A stretch of 64,000 nucleotides of DNA from Jejuia sp049889775 (GCA_049889775.1 JBMHCT010000005.1:1-64000); one strand, 5' to 3'. Shown: positions 1 through 9,572, counted from the stretch's first letter. Notes: generated by a model from the letters alone, not told the origin. Numbers and translations are program-made.

Positions 1-348
<348 letters not shown>

Positions 349-350
349 CG

Positions 351-388
351 CCTCCCCTCCGCAAGGAGGGGACGGCAGTCTTTTTTTT
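351..388 (+). other. GC-rich hairpin with T-run in the 23S-5S spacer
   Basis: The stem CCCCTCC (354-360) pairs with GGAGGGG (365-371) around a GCAA loop of the GNRA type. A run of eight T follows at 381-388. It directly follows the mature 23S end. It may be part of the processing stem of the precursor or a leaky terminator ahead of 5S. The GC content is far above that of the surrounding AT-rich spacer. Confidence 0.6.
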
Positions 389-525
389 CTACTAAAACAG
401 TTCATGTACATTTTTTCAATATGTTAAGATATTTGCAAGCGGAGCTTGCAGTTGACAGCGCCCAGTCACAGTTTACGCTAATAGATGTTACTGCTAACTG
501 AACACTGAGACTGCCAACTTAAAAT

Positions 526-634
<109 letters not shown>

Positions 635-637
635 TTG

Positions 638-672
638 AATCCCTTCATTAGAAATAGTGAAGGGATTTTTTT
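638..672 (+). terminator. rrn operon terminator
   Basis: The stem AATCCCTTCA (638-647) and its complement TGAAGGGATT are followed by a run of T. It is a classical Rho-independent terminator right after 5S rRNA. Confidence 0.9.
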
Positions 673-773
673 GTGCTGTATTTTTAGCTTTTATTTTAGT
701 TTCTTATTAATGGAGAAATGGAACCATTGCAAATATACCGGTTTTCAGGTTTTAGAATAGGCTATTGCAGATA

Positions 774-945
774 GTTGCGGGAGCGATAGTAGCGGCATCC
801 TTTTTGCGAAATCAATATCCAAATGGTAAATGCCTACAAATGCTAGTTTGTTAAAAAGGATGAGATCCCGAAATAAGTTCGGGGCGCTTTGCGAAAAGAT
901 ATAGCGGATAGCGCGGTTTTTACTTTTTTCTAGTAAAAACCCGCT
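774..945 (+). repeat. dispersed intergenic repeat, copy A (diverged), with terminal hairpin
   Basis: The gene-free stretch 673-961 holds a diverged copy of a repeat also found at 46767-46964, 47893-48062 and 58283-58418. Its left part (GGGAGCGATAGTAGCGGCATCC) matches the left end of the 46767 copy, and its right part contains AGATATAGCGGATAGC, nearly the same as AGATATAGTGGATAGC there. It ends in an imperfect stem, AGCGCGGTTTTTACT (910-924) with AGTAAAAACCCGCT (932-945), which lies just past the stop of the minus-strand acyl-CoA dehydrogenase gene and could end its transcription. Confidence 0.6.
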
Positions 946-961
946 CTAATAATTATTTGTA

Positions 962-2104
962 TTAATCCCTAAGTATACTTCTAGAGATTACAATTTTTTG
1001 AATTTCTGAAGTGCCTTCATAGATCTGGGTGATTTTGGCATCTCTCATCATACGTTCTACATGGTATTCCTTAACAAAACCGTTTCCGCCATGTATTTGA
1101 ACAGCCTCCACAGTCTGTTCCATGGCTACTTTTGATGCGTATAATTTAGCCATGGCACTAGATTTATCATAATTGTTGCCCAAATCCTTATCCACAGCTG
1201 CTTTCATCACTAAAAGTCGTGCAGCCTCAATTTCAGTATACATATCTGCCAGTTTAAAGGCGATAGCCTGATGGTTGGAAATTTCGGTACCGAAAGCCTT
1301 TCGTTGTTTAGAGTACTTAATTGCTAATTCATAAGCACCTTGAGCAATACCTAGAGCCTGAGCCGCTATACCAATACGCCCACCAGACAAGGTTTTCATG
1401 GCAAAGCGAAAGCCAGATCCGTTAACACCTATACGATTTTCCTTTGGGACTTTAACATCGTTAAATTGTAAGGTATGTGTGTCGCTACCTCGAATACCTA
1501 ATTTGTCCTCTTTTGGCCCAATATGGAATCCTTCCGTACCGCGTTCCACAATAAAGGCGTTTATACCATGAGACCCTTTGTCTCTGTCTGTTTGTGCAAT
1601 CACTAAATAAACATCAGCCCTTCCCCCACTTGTAATCCAGTTTTTTGTGCCGTTTATAACATAATGGTCGCCCTTATCAATAGCCGTTGTTCTTTGTGAA
1701 GTAGCATCACTACCTGCTTCGGGCTCGCTTAAACAAAAAGCGCCAACAAATTCTCCAGTTGCAAGTTTGGTAAGGTACTTTTGCTTTTGCGCTTCTGTAC
1801 CGTAAGCCTCAAGTCCGTAACACACTAACGAATTATTTACAGATACTATCACTGAGGCGGAGGCATCAATTTTGGATAGTTCTTCTATAATAAGAACATA
1901 AGAGATAGTATCCATACCACTTCCGCCATATTTTGGATCCACCATAATACCCATAAACCCTAGTTCTCCCATTTTTTTAACCAACTCATGAGGAAATTGT
2001 TGTTTTTCGTCGCGTTCTATAACACCAGGATGTAATTCAGTTTGAGCGAAATCGCGAGCAGCGTCACGAATCATTTTATGTTCTTCTGAAAGATTAAAAT
2101 TCAT
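962..2104 (-). CDS. Acyl-CoA dehydrogenase (short-chain/butyryl type)
   Basis: This FAD flavoprotein (380 aa) oxidises acyl-CoA to trans-2-enoyl-CoA in fatty-acid or branched-chain amino-acid breakdown and passes electrons to ETF. It has full family length: N-terminal helical domain (about 1-115), middle beta domain with the CLSEPEAGSDA signature (about 123-133) and C-terminal helical domain (230-380). The conserved IHGGNG segment and the catalytic Glu in IYEGTSEIQ (E363) are present. It is a single gene with its own promoter (2144-2174), transcribed toward the rRNA genes. The substrate chain length cannot be told from sequence alone; similarity is strongest to short-chain enzymes. Confidence 0.93.
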   Translation of the reverse strand: MNFNLSEEHKMIRDAARDFAQTELHPGVIERDEKQQFPHELVKKMGELGFMGIMVDPKYGGSGMDTISYVLIIEELSKIDASASVIVSVNNSLVCYGLEAYGTEAQKQKYLTKLATGEFVGAFCLSEPEAGSDATSQRTTAIDKGDHYVINGTKNWITSGGRADVYLVIAQTDRDKGSHGINAFIVERGTEGFHIGPKEDKLGIRGSDTHTLQFNDVKVPKENRIGVNGSGFRFAMKTLSGGRIGIAAQALGIAQGAYELAIKYSKQRKAFGTEISNHQAIAFKLADMYTEIEAARLLVMKAAVDKDLGNNYDKSSAMAKLYASKVAMEQTVEAVQIHGGNGFVKEYHVERMMRDAKITQIYEGTSEIQKIVISRSILRD

Positions 2105-2143
2105 AATTCGTAATTAATGTATGTTTTTGGTAAAAAAAGTTTA

Positions 2144-2174
2144 CAAATATAGCTTTTTAGTGTGAAATATTCAA
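2144..2174 (-). promoter_or_regulatory. Bacteroidota-type promoter of the acyl-CoA dehydrogenase gene
   Basis: On the minus strand TTG (2174-2172) is followed after 20 bp by TATATTTG (2151-2144), an exact match to the Bacteroidota -7 consensus TAnnTTTG. The distance to the start codon at 2104 leaves a short leader of about 30 bases. Confidence 0.65.
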
Positions 2175-2198
2175 TGTAGAACACTAAATTTACATCAT

Positions 2199-3263
2199 AT
2201 GAACATGAATGAATATAGGGTAATTGGGGTAATGTCTGGAACATCATTGGATGGTGTTGATTTGGTTTACGTGAAGTTTCATTTTGAAGAACGTTGGGTT
2301 TTCAATCTAATATATTCAGAAACTGTACCTTATGATGATTATTGGATGAAGAAACTTAAGGGGTTAGTTTCACTAGAGATAGAAACACTTAAACTTTTAG
2401 ATAAAACTTACACAAAACACCTATCTCAAACTATACTCGGTTTTATCCGAAAATATAAAATTGAAGATATAGATGCTATTTGTTCTCACGGACATACGGC
2501 TTTACATCGGCCTGAAAATAGGTTGACTTATCAAATTGGAAATCTACCTGAGATTGCCTCTTTACTGAATAATAAAGTAGTTTGTGATTTTAGAGTTCAA
2601 GATGTTCAACTTGAAGGACAGGGTGCACCGTTGGTTCCTTTAGGTGATCAGCTTTTATTCTGTGAGTATGATTATTGTTTAAATTTGGGTGGATTTGCCA
2701 ATATATCAACGGACATGAATAATAATCGTATTGCTTATGATATTTGTCCAGTAAATATTGTTTTGAATCATTATGTTTCTGCTTTAGGTTTTCATTACGA
2801 TAAAGATGGAAAAATTGCCGCATCTGGCAGTTTGAACAAAGATTTATTACTACAACTAAATAGTCTAGACTTTTACAAGCAATCTTATCCTAAATCATTA
2901 GGATTGGAATGGGTTAAAGCTGCAGTTTTTAAATTGATTGATGCTTTCAATCTTGAAGTTGCGGATGTTTTACATACATCTTGTGAGCATATTGCTATTC
3001 AAATTTGCAATGAGTTAAATAAGACTTCAAATGCTAAAGTATTGGTAACAGGAGGTGGTGCGTACAATAGGTATTTGATGCAGAGGCTGAAATTTTATTC
3101 AAATAATGATTTAGTAATTCCTGAAAATGAAGTCGTTGAATTTAAGGAAGCTATAATTTTTGCCTTCTTGGGCATACTAAAATTAAGAGGTGAAATAAAC
3201 TGCTTAAAAAGTGTTACTGGGGCAAAGCAAAATCATTCAACAGGAATAATTTATCAACCATAA
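2199..3263 (+). CDS. anmK: Anhydro-N-acetylmuramic acid kinase
   Basis: The enzyme (354 aa) phosphorylates and hydrolyses 1,6-anhydro-MurNAc to MurNAc-6-phosphate in recycling of the peptidoglycan cell wall. The N-terminal VIGVMSGTSLDGVD phosphate-binding motif, the GHTALHRP and QIGN segments, the NLGGFANIS motif and the C-terminal VTGGGAYN motif are family hallmarks in the right order. A second ATG two codons downstream (2205) is an equally possible start. It is divergent from the acyl-CoA dehydrogenase and followed by the amino-acid dehydrogenase after about 155 bases. The MurNAc-6-phosphate etherase (murQ) partner is not in the window. Confidence 0.93.
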   Translation: MNMNEYRVIGVMSGTSLDGVDLVYVKFHFEERWVFNLIYSETVPYDDYWMKKLKGLVSLEIETLKLLDKTYTKHLSQTILGFIRKYKIEDIDAICSHGHTALHRPENRLTYQIGNLPEIASLLNNKVVCDFRVQDVQLEGQGAPLVPLGDQLLFCEYDYCLNLGGFANISTDMNNNRIAYDICPVNIVLNHYVSALGFHYDKDGKIAASGSLNKDLLLQLNSLDFYKQSYPKSLGLEWVKAAVFKLIDAFNLEVADVLHTSCEHIAIQICNELNKTSNAKVLVTGGGAYNRYLMQRLKFYSNNDLVIPENEVVEFKEAIIFAFLGILKLRGEINCLKSVTGAKQNHSTGIIYQP

Positions 3264-3302
3264 ATTAATAACAATTTAATCTTTAGAGGGGTTTTAGTTT
3301 TT

Positions 3303-3310
3303 TATATTTG
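3303..3310 (+). promoter_or_regulatory. -7 element upstream of the amino-acid dehydrogenase
   Basis: TATATTTG matches TAnnTTTG exactly. No clear TTG lies 19 bp upstream (the nearest is TTT). If used, the transcript of the 3420 gene would have a leader of about 100 bases, in which I see no known riboswitch. Confidence 0.4.
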
Positions 3311-3419
3311 TTTTTCACGATTTTAAGTAATAACTCATCATGACACAGCTTTAACTATACATTAAAAGTTCAACAGGAAAGGTTAGTGTATTAGTTTAAA
3401 TTGAATATTAAATGTTAAG

Positions 3420-4646
3420 ATGAAAGATTTATTACAAAAGTTTGAAAATAAAGCCCCAGAAATAATTTTTAATTGGAAAGACGTTGAAACAGAAGCCGAA
3501 GGTTGGGTAGTCATCAATTCCTTAAGAGGTGGTGCAGCTGGTGGTGGGACTAGAATGCGTTTGGGTTTGGAGATGAATGAAGTGCTATCGCTAGCTAAAA
3601 CTATGGAGATTAAGTTTACGGTTTCTGGACCGCCAATAGGTGGTGCTAAGTCGGGTATTAATTTCAATCCTAAAGATCCAAGAAAAAAACAGGTTTTAGA
3701 ACGTTGGTATAATGCCGTATCTCCCTTGTTGAAAAGCTACTATGGTACAGGAGGAGATTTGAATGTTGATGAAACCGAGGAAGTTATACCTATTACTGAG
3801 GCTAGTGGTGTTTGGCATCCGCAAGAAGGCGTCTTTAATGGGTTTTTTAGACCTACAGAGGCCGATAAAATCAATAGAATTGGTCAACTTAGGCAAGGTG
3901 TAATTAAGGTCATTGAAAATAGAGAATACTCTCCAAGTGTACGTAGAAAGTACAAAATTGCCGACATGATCACTGGTTTTGGTGTAGCGGAGGCGGTTAA
4001 ACATTATTACGAAATATATGGAGGTTCAATAAAGGGAAAACGTGCCATTGTTCAAGGCTTTGGAAACGTTGGGGCAGCGGCCGCGTTTTACCTGTCTAAA
4101 GTGGGTGCTAAAATTGTTGGTATTATTGATATTTCGGGAGGTTTAATTAATGAAGAGGGTTACACCTTTGACGAGATAAAAAGTTTATTCCTGACTAAAA
4201 AAGGAAATGCACTTGTGGCTAAGGATTTAATCCCTTTTGAAGAAATGAATAAACGTATTTGGGGATTAGAAACAAAAATTTTTGCGCCTTGTGCGGCTTC
4301 AAGATTAATAACGATTCAACAAATTGATGAGATGATTGATAGCGGATTAGAAGTGATTTCCTGCGGAGCAAATGTGCCCTTTGCAGATAAAGAAATTTTC
4401 TTTGGACCCATTATGGAGCATACAGATTATCGCGTTAGTTTAATTCCAGATTTCATATCAAATTGTGGTATGGCAAGGGTTTTTTCGTATTTTATGGAGC
4501 GAAAAGTTCAAATGACAGATGAAGCCATTTTTAATGATACTTCAAGAACTATTAAAACAGCCTTAGAAAAGGTATACAACAAAAATAAATCAAAAACTAA
4601 AATTAGCGCAACCGCATTTGAAATTGCGCTCAATCAACTTATTTAA
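3420..4646 (+). CDS. Glu/Leu/Phe/Val-type amino-acid dehydrogenase
   Basis: This NAD(P)-dependent enzyme (408 aa) deaminates an amino acid to the 2-oxo acid. The GGAAGGGTRM substrate loop, Lys65 and Lys77 (IKFTVSGPPIGGAKSG), spaced by 12 residues as in the catalytic lysines of glutamate and leucine dehydrogenases, and the GTGGDLNVDE motif (110-119) mark the dimerisation/substrate domain. A Rossmann motif VQGFGNVGAAAA (about 211-222) begins the NAD domain. Length is between leucine and hexameric glutamate dehydrogenases, so the substrate is not certain. nhaD starts 10 bases after its stop, so the two may be co-transcribed. Confidence 0.85.
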   Translation: MKDLLQKFENKAPEIIFNWKDVETEAEGWVVINSLRGGAAGGGTRMRLGLEMNEVLSLAKTMEIKFTVSGPPIGGAKSGINFNPKDPRKKQVLERWYNAVSPLLKSYYGTGGDLNVDETEEVIPITEASGVWHPQEGVFNGFFRPTEADKINRIGQLRQGVIKVIENREYSPSVRRKYKIADMITGFGVAEAVKHYYEIYGGSIKGKRAIVQGFGNVGAAAAFYLSKVGAKIVGIIDISGGLINEEGYTFDEIKSLFLTKKGNALVAKDLIPFEEMNKRIWGLETKIFAPCAASRLITIQQIDEMIDSGLEVISCGANVPFADKEIFFGPIMEHTDYRVSLIPDFISNCGMARVFSYFMERKVQMTDEAIFNDTSRTIKTALEKVYNKNKSKTKISATAFEIALNQLI

Positions 4647-4656
4647 ATTCTAATTT

Positions 4657-6048
4657 ATGGAAGCAGTAATTATTCTAGTATTTGTAATGGGGTATTTGGG
4701 GATAACCTTGGAGCATAGTTTAAAAATAGACAAGTTAATACCGGCTCTAATTATGATGGCTGTTTGTTGGGCGCTTGTTGCATTTGGACTAGAGAGTTTT
4801 ACACAGTGGTTTGATTCTGGTAAACACGCACTTCTGGAAAATTTTGGAATGCTTGAGCATGAAGAGAAAATGCACTTAATGGAAGAAACACTATTGCACC
4901 ATTTGGGCAAAACAGCTGAGATATTGGTCTTTCTATTAGGTGCCATGACCATTGTTGAAATTATCGATTATTTTGACGGATTCGCAACAATAAAAAGCTT
5001 TATCAAAACGAAAAAGCGATCAAAAATTCTTTGGATTTTTTCAATATTAGCTTTTGTGCTTTCTGCTATAATCGATAACCTAACGGCGACAATTGTACTT
5101 ATCTCAATTTTACAAAAGATTGTTAAGGAGAGAGATATTCGTATTTGGTATGCAGGTCTCATAATAATAGCCGCAAATGCAGGCGGTGCTTGGTCTCCAA
5201 TAGGAGATGTCACTACTACAATGCTTTGGATTGGGGATAAAGTTTCAACAGGACATCTTATAGGGTATTTATTGATACCTTCCTTATTATGTATGGTGGT
5301 ACCATCATTAATTGCAAGTTTTCTACCAGTTTTTAAAGGTGATTTAGATATGGTAGATGATGGTGCAAAAGCAAAATCTAGATTTAGCGGTACTATGTTG
5401 TATTTAGGTTTAGGAGCTATTGTATTTGTGCCAATATTTAAAGTGGTAACCCATTTGCCGCCTTATGTTGGTATGATGTTATCATTAGGTGTGGTAGCCA
5501 CATTTGCTGAGATTTATAGTAGTTCTAAATTTAGCTTATCTAGTTCTGATTTTGAAGAAAGCGAAGCACACGCGCACCATAGTCCCGTGCATACTGCCTT
5601 ATCTAAAATAGAATTACCAAGTATTTTATTTTTCTTGGGGATATTGATGGCTGTAGCTGCTTTAGAATCACTTGGGATTCTATTTGGTGCAGCTGATTGG
5701 TTAAGAGCTGAAACTCCACAACTAGGAACTGAAATGCACCCTGGTGGTGTATCTGACTTAGTGGTACTATTCCTTGGACTAGGTTCGGCAGTAATTGATA
5801 ATGTACCTTTAGTGGCTGCTAGTTTAGGTATGTTTTCTGAACCCTTAGATCATGAATTATGGCATTTTATTGCTTATTCCGCGGGAACTGGGGGTAGTAT
5901 GTTAATAATTGGTTCCGCTGCTGGTGTTGTGGCTATGGGTATGGAGAAGATTGATTTTTTCTGGTATTTGAAAAAAATATCTTGGTTGGCTCTAGCAGGT
6001 TTTTTGGCGGGAGCAGCAGCATTTTTAGTCACCAGAACCTTGTTTTAA
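4657..6048 (+). CDS. nhaD: Na+/H+ antiporter, NhaD type
   Basis: This is an inner-membrane sodium/proton antiporter of the NhaD (ion transporter superfamily) type, 463 aa with about 12 hydrophobic segments. Conserved motifs are seen: EIIDYFDGF, the IDNLTATIVLISIL helix, the NAGGAWSPIGDVTTTMLW motif (about 175-193) and the later IDNVPLVAAS and GTGGSMLIIGSAAG motifs. It exports Na+ and supports pH and salt balance, in keeping with a marine habitat. A perfect 10-bp hairpin follows at 6078. Confidence 0.93.
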   Translation: MEAVIILVFVMGYLGITLEHSLKIDKLIPALIMMAVCWALVAFGLESFTQWFDSGKHALLENFGMLEHEEKMHLMEETLLHHLGKTAEILVFLLGAMTIVEIIDYFDGFATIKSFIKTKKRSKILWIFSILAFVLSAIIDNLTATIVLISILQKIVKERDIRIWYAGLIIIAANAGGAWSPIGDVTTTMLWIGDKVSTGHLIGYLLIPSLLCMVVPSLIASFLPVFKGDLDMVDDGAKAKSRFSGTMLYLGLGAIVFVPIFKVVTHLPPYVGMMLSLGVVATFAEIYSSSKFSLSSSDFEESEAHAHHSPVHTALSKIELPSILFFLGILMAVAALESLGILFGAADWLRAETPQLGTEMHPGGVSDLVVLFLGLGSAVIDNVPLVAASLGMFSEPLDHELWHFIAYSAGTGGSMLIIGSAAGVVAMGMEKIDFFWYLKKISWLALAGFLAGAAAFLVTRTLF

Positions 6049-6077
6049 ACAAAAAGGTTTAAATTGGTATAAAATTT

Positions 6078-6106
6078 GAAAGATTAGTGTTTTTTGCTAA
6101 TCTTTC
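6078..6106 (+). terminator. hairpin after nhaD
   Basis: GAAAGATTAG (6078-6087) pairs perfectly with CTAATCTTTC (6097-6106). The T-run is in the loop, and only a weak one follows, so termination strength is uncertain. Confidence 0.55.
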
Positions 6107-6199
6107 TGTGTTTAATACACGTAAATAAAATTGAAAACCTTAAATATTATACTTTAGCAACAAAACAGACGTTATACTGTTGCAATTAACCCAAAACTT

Positions 6200-6898
6200 A
6201 TGCTAAACATATTATTACAAAATACTCAAGGAGGTACGGAGTTGGTGGATGGAGAATCTGTCGAGAAAACACTTTCAATAATTGAATTAATTAGTAGTGG
6301 TGGTACTGCTGGTCAGGTTATCATCGCAATTTTGTTTTTACTACTCATTATGGCATCCTATATTTATTTTGAACGACTGTTCGCTATAAAGGCTGCTTCA
6401 AAAGTGGATGCAAACTTTATGAACCAAATAAAAGACCATGTGAGTAATGGTAAGATAGATTCGGCTCAAATGTTGTGTGCACAAGTAAATTCTCCGGTAT
6501 CAAGATTGATTGGTAAAGGAATTACGAGAATTGGAAAACCACTAGCAGATATTAATACAGCTATTGAAAATGCTGGTAGGTTAGAAATTTATAAGTTAGA
6601 AAAGAACGTTAGCGTTTTAGCTACCATTTCCGGAGCTGCTCCTATGATTGGATTCTTAGGAACAGTAATAGGTATGATTTTGGCAATTTTTGAATTGGCA
6701 AATGCTGGAGGTACAATTCAAATGGATACACTTGCGAGTGGGCTTTACACGGCTATGACTACTACTGTGGCAGGTTTAATTGTTGGTATTGTAGGTTATA
6801 TTGCTTATAACCATTTGGTGGTTAGAACCAATAAGGTAGTATACCAAATGGAAGCAAATTCATTGGAGTTTTTAGATCATTTAAACGAACCTACATAG
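6200..6898 (+). CDS. exbB: MotA/TolQ/ExbB proton channel family protein
   Basis: This inner-membrane subunit (232 aa) of a proton-driven energising complex has one hydrophobic helix at about 40-60 and a pair at about 130-160 and 180-205, with the family signature GAAPMIGFLGTVIGMI followed by the TTTVAGLIVGI helix. It forms a pentameric channel around ExbD and powers a TonB-type protein. The exbD start is one base after its stop, and tonB and folC follow, so the four are likely one operon. It may energise TonB-dependent receptors or serve as a Tol-like system. Confidence 0.9.
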   Translation: MLNILLQNTQGGTELVDGESVEKTLSIIELISSGGTAGQVIIAILFLLLIMASYIYFERLFAIKAASKVDANFMNQIKDHVSNGKIDSAQMLCAQVNSPVSRLIGKGITRIGKPLADINTAIENAGRLEIYKLEKNVSVLATISGAAPMIGFLGTVIGMILAIFELANAGGTIQMDTLASGLYTAMTTTVAGLIVGIVGYIAYNHLVVRTNKVVYQMEANSLEFLDHLNEPT

Positions 6899-6899
6899 T

Positions 6900-7295
6900 A
6901 TGGATATAAGAGGAAGAAATAAAGTAACTCCAGAATTCAATATGTCCTCAATGACGGATATCGTATTCTTGTTACTCATATTTTTTATGATCGCTTCAAC
7001 ATTGGTAACCACTAATGCTATTGATATTTTATTACCAAAAGCAAGTGGAAAGACCGAAAATAAAAAGTCGGTCGCTGTTAGCATCAAAAAAGATTTGACC
7101 TATTATATAGACCAAAAAAGAGTAGGTGTTAGTGTTTTGGAAAATGAACTTTTGGCAGCACTTTCAAATGAAGAAAAACCAACTATTGTGCTGCGAGCAG
7201 AAAAATCGGTTCCAGTGGAAAATGTGGTTAAGGTTATGGATATTGCCAATAGGAATAAGTTCAAAGTGATTTTAGCGGTGAAGCCTAACAATTAA
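6900..7295 (+). CDS. exbD: Biopolymer transporter ExbD
   Basis: This protein of 131 aa has a short cytoplasmic N-terminus, one membrane helix (about 19-38) preceded by NMSSMTDIVFLLLIFFM with the conserved proton-carrying Asp (in MTDIVF), and a periplasmic domain. It works with the ExbB upstream. The next gene encodes the TonB-like partner, 37 bases downstream. Confidence 0.92.
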   Translation: MDIRGRNKVTPEFNMSSMTDIVFLLLIFFMIASTLVTTNAIDILLPKASGKTENKKSVAVSIKKDLTYYIDQKRVGVSVLENELLAALSNEEKPTIVLRAEKSVPVENVVKVMDIANRNKFKVILAVKPNN

Positions 7296-7332
7296 AATTA
7301 GTTTTCAAAACCATAGATTTAGCAGTATCAAT

Positions 7333-8181
7333 ATGAAATATCTTCAAACCAAACATCAACGTAATTCGGCAAAAATAACGGCTTTAATTGCTATTATTTT
7401 GTTATTGTTACTATTTGTTGTTGGTCCTCCGTATATGGATCCACCAGAAGAATATGGTGTTGCTGTTAATTTTGGTAATTCTAATTTTGGTCGTGGCAAT
7501 GTTCAGCCTAAAAAACCAGTCAAGTCAGAACCTAAAATAGTGGAGGAGCCTCCACAACCTGAACCATCAAAAGCTGAACCAACAAAATCTGCTCCAGCGA
7601 AAGAGGAAGTTTTAACTGCTGACAATGCGGAGGAAATAGCTATTAAAAAACAAAAAGAAGCAGAGGCCAAAGCGAAAGCTATTGCGGAGGCGAAGGCTAA
7701 GGCAGAAGCTGAACGTATTGCTAGAGAAAAGCGAGAGCAAGAGGAAAAGAAGCGTAAGCTGGATGCCTTAATTGGTGGTGTTAGCAAATCTGAAGGTACG
7801 GAAACTGGTAGCGAAGGGAATGATAATAGAGCAGGGGATAAAGGACAATTGGATGGTAACCCTTATGCGCCTAGTTATTTTGGTGAACAAGGCACTGGTA
7901 GTGGTGGCGTTGGTTATGGCTTAAATGGACGCGGTAGAGCGTCATTCAAAAGATTAAAACAAGATTGTAACGAATCTGGTTTGGTTATTGTTCGTATTGT
8001 GGTAAATAAAAGTGGCAACGTAATAGAAGCGACTCCGGGTGTTAAAGGCACTACTAATACTGCGCAGTGTTTATTGGAACCTGCAAAAAAAATAGCTCTG
8101 TCTCATAAATGGCCTTCAGATTCTAAGGCGCCATCTCGTCAAATAGGTTTTGTTAGTGTTAACTTCAAATTGAGTCAGTAA
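7333..8181 (+). CDS. tonB: Energy transducer TonB-like protein
   Basis: The protein (282 aa) has a short cytoplasmic N-terminus, one membrane anchor (about 14-32), a proline-rich then lysine/alanine/glutamate-rich helical linker (about 55-145), a glycine-rich stretch, and a C-terminal globular domain (about 205-282) with two cysteines. This layout is that of TonB/TolA, which span the periplasm and carry the force from ExbBD to the outer membrane. The Lys/Ala/Glu linker is more like TolA, but the position after exbBD is usual for TonB in this family. Confidence 0.82.
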   Translation: MKYLQTKHQRNSAKITALIAIILLLLLFVVGPPYMDPPEEYGVAVNFGNSNFGRGNVQPKKPVKSEPKIVEEPPQPEPSKAEPTKSAPAKEEVLTADNAEEIAIKKQKEAEAKAKAIAEAKAKAEAERIAREKREQEEKKRKLDALIGGVSKSEGTETGSEGNDNRAGDKGQLDGNPYAPSYFGEQGTGSGGVGYGLNGRGRASFKRLKQDCNESGLVIVRIVVNKSGNVIEATPGVKGTTNTAQCLLEPAKKIALSHKWPSDSKAPSRQIGFVSVNFKLSQ

Positions 8182-8184
8182 TAC

Positions 8185-9402
8185 ATGACCTATCAAGAAA
8201 CACTTGATTGGATGTTTGCTCAATTACCAATGTATCAACGCCAGGGTAAGGAAGCATTCAAAAAAGACCTTTCGAATACACTAAAACTTGCTGCACATTT
8301 AAATCATCCAGAAAGAAATTTTAAGTCCGTGCACGTGGCTGGCACTAACGGAAAGGGTTCTACAAGTCATATGATAGCTTCAATTCTGCAAGAAGCGGGA
8401 TATAAAGTAGGACTATACACTTCGCCTCATTTAAAAGATTTTAGGGAGCGCATCAGAATAAACTGTAAACCCGTTAGCAAGCAGTTTGTTATGGGGTTTA
8501 TTAGCCGTAATAAAGAATTCTTAGAAGCGCATCAATTGTCATTTTTTGAAATGACGGTAGGGATGGCCCTTGATTATTTTTCAAAACAAAGTCTAGATAT
8601 AGCTGTAGTTGAAGTAGGTATGGGTGGAAGGTTAGATTCTACAAATATTATAACCCCAGAAGTCTCGGTAATAACTAATATAGGATTAGATCACACCCAA
8701 TTTTTAGGAGATACTTTAGAATTAATAGCAGGTGAAAAGGCAGGTATTATTAAAAAGAATGTTCCAGTAGTAATTGGTGAAACCCAAAAAGAGACCAAAC
8801 CAGTTTTTGATAAAAAGGCCAAGGAGAATTCTTGTGAAATAGTGTATGCCGATAAAATGGTTGGTGCAATATATGAATCTGATATGATAGGTACATACCA
8901 GTCCAAAAATATCAAAACAGCAGTACAGACTATTAAAGAGTTAAAGTACAAGGGCTATATGATTTCAGAGGCGCAAATCAAAAAAGGGTTTTTGAATGTG
9001 GTTAAGAACACAGGTTTATTAGGAAGATGGCAAATACTAAATAATCAACCTAAAGTAGTTTGCGATACAGGGCATAATAGAGAAGGGCTAACCTACGTAA
9101 TGCAGCAATTACATCAAGAAAAGTATAACAAGCTTCATATTGTTTTCGGTGTGGTTAACGATAAAGATTTAAAACCGATAATTGATTTATTACCAAGAGA
9201 GGCCACATATTACTTCTGTAAACCAGACATTCCAAGAGGGAAAAATGCGCTTGAATTAAAAGCAGAGTTATTGCCGCATGAACGATATGGAGAAGCCTAT
9301 AATTCTGTTGGTGAAGCTTATAGCGCAGCTTTAAAAAATGCTATGGATAATGATTTTATTTTTGTTGGAGGAAGCACATTTGTAGTGGCAGAAATTATTT
9401 AA
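8185..9402 (+). CDS. folC: Folylpolyglutamate synthase / dihydrofolate synthase
   Basis: This Mur-ligase-family enzyme (405 aa) adds glutamate to dihydropteroate or folate using ATP. The P-loop is GTNGKGST (about 53-60), followed by GLYTSPHL, the MTVGMAL segment and VGMGGRLDSTN, all typical of FolC. The C-terminal ligase domain begins at about 285 with CDTGHNREGL. It starts 3 bases after the tonB stop, so it appears to be the last gene of the exbB operon. Confidence 0.93.
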   Translation: MTYQETLDWMFAQLPMYQRQGKEAFKKDLSNTLKLAAHLNHPERNFKSVHVAGTNGKGSTSHMIASILQEAGYKVGLYTSPHLKDFRERIRINCKPVSKQFVMGFISRNKEFLEAHQLSFFEMTVGMALDYFSKQSLDIAVVEVGMGGRLDSTNIITPEVSVITNIGLDHTQFLGDTLELIAGEKAGIIKKNVPVVIGETQKETKPVFDKKAKENSCEIVYADKMVGAIYESDMIGTYQSKNIKTAVQTIKELKYKGYMISEAQIKKGFLNVVKNTGLLGRWQILNNQPKVVCDTGHNREGLTYVMQQLHQEKYNKLHIVFGVVNDKDLKPIIDLLPREATYYFCKPDIPRGKNALELKAELLPHERYGEAYNSVGEAYSAALKNAMDNDFIFVGGSTFVVAEII

Positions 9403-9422
9403 ATTTTTTAGTAAAAAAGTTT

Positions 9423-9451
9423 TTGCAGTATTAAAAACTAAATTATATTTG
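9423..9451 (+). promoter_or_regulatory. promoter of tRNA-Val
   Basis: TTG (9423-9425), an 18-bp spacer and TATATTTG (9444-9451) match the Bacteroidota promoter consensus. The tRNA starts 15 bases after the -7 element. Confidence 0.7.
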
Positions 9452-9466
9452 CACACCTATTTATTA

Positions 9467-9541
9467 GGGCGCGTAGCTCAGTTGGTTCAGAGCACTTGGT
9501 TTACACCCAAGGGGTCAGGGGTTCGAATCCCTTCGCGCCCA
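9467..9541 (+). tRNA. tRNA-Val (anticodon UAC)
   Basis: The acceptor stem GGGCGCG pairs with CGCGCCC. The D-arm (GCTC...GAGC), anticodon stem CTTGG/CCAAG and T-arm (AGGGGTTCGAATCCCT) are intact. The seven-base loop TTTACAC gives anticodon TAC at 9502-9504, which reads GUA and other valine codons. The 3' CCA is not encoded (the gene is followed by CAA). A short terminator follows. Confidence 0.97.
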
Positions 9542-9542
9542 C

Positions 9543-9572
9543 AAAAGCTTCCAGAAATGGAGGCTTTTTTTG
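9543..9572 (+). terminator. terminator after tRNA-Val
   Basis: AAAAGCTTCC (9543-9552) and GGAGGCTTTT form a hairpin with one mismatch, followed by a T-run. It sits between the tRNA and the LuxR-type gene. Confidence 0.8.
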
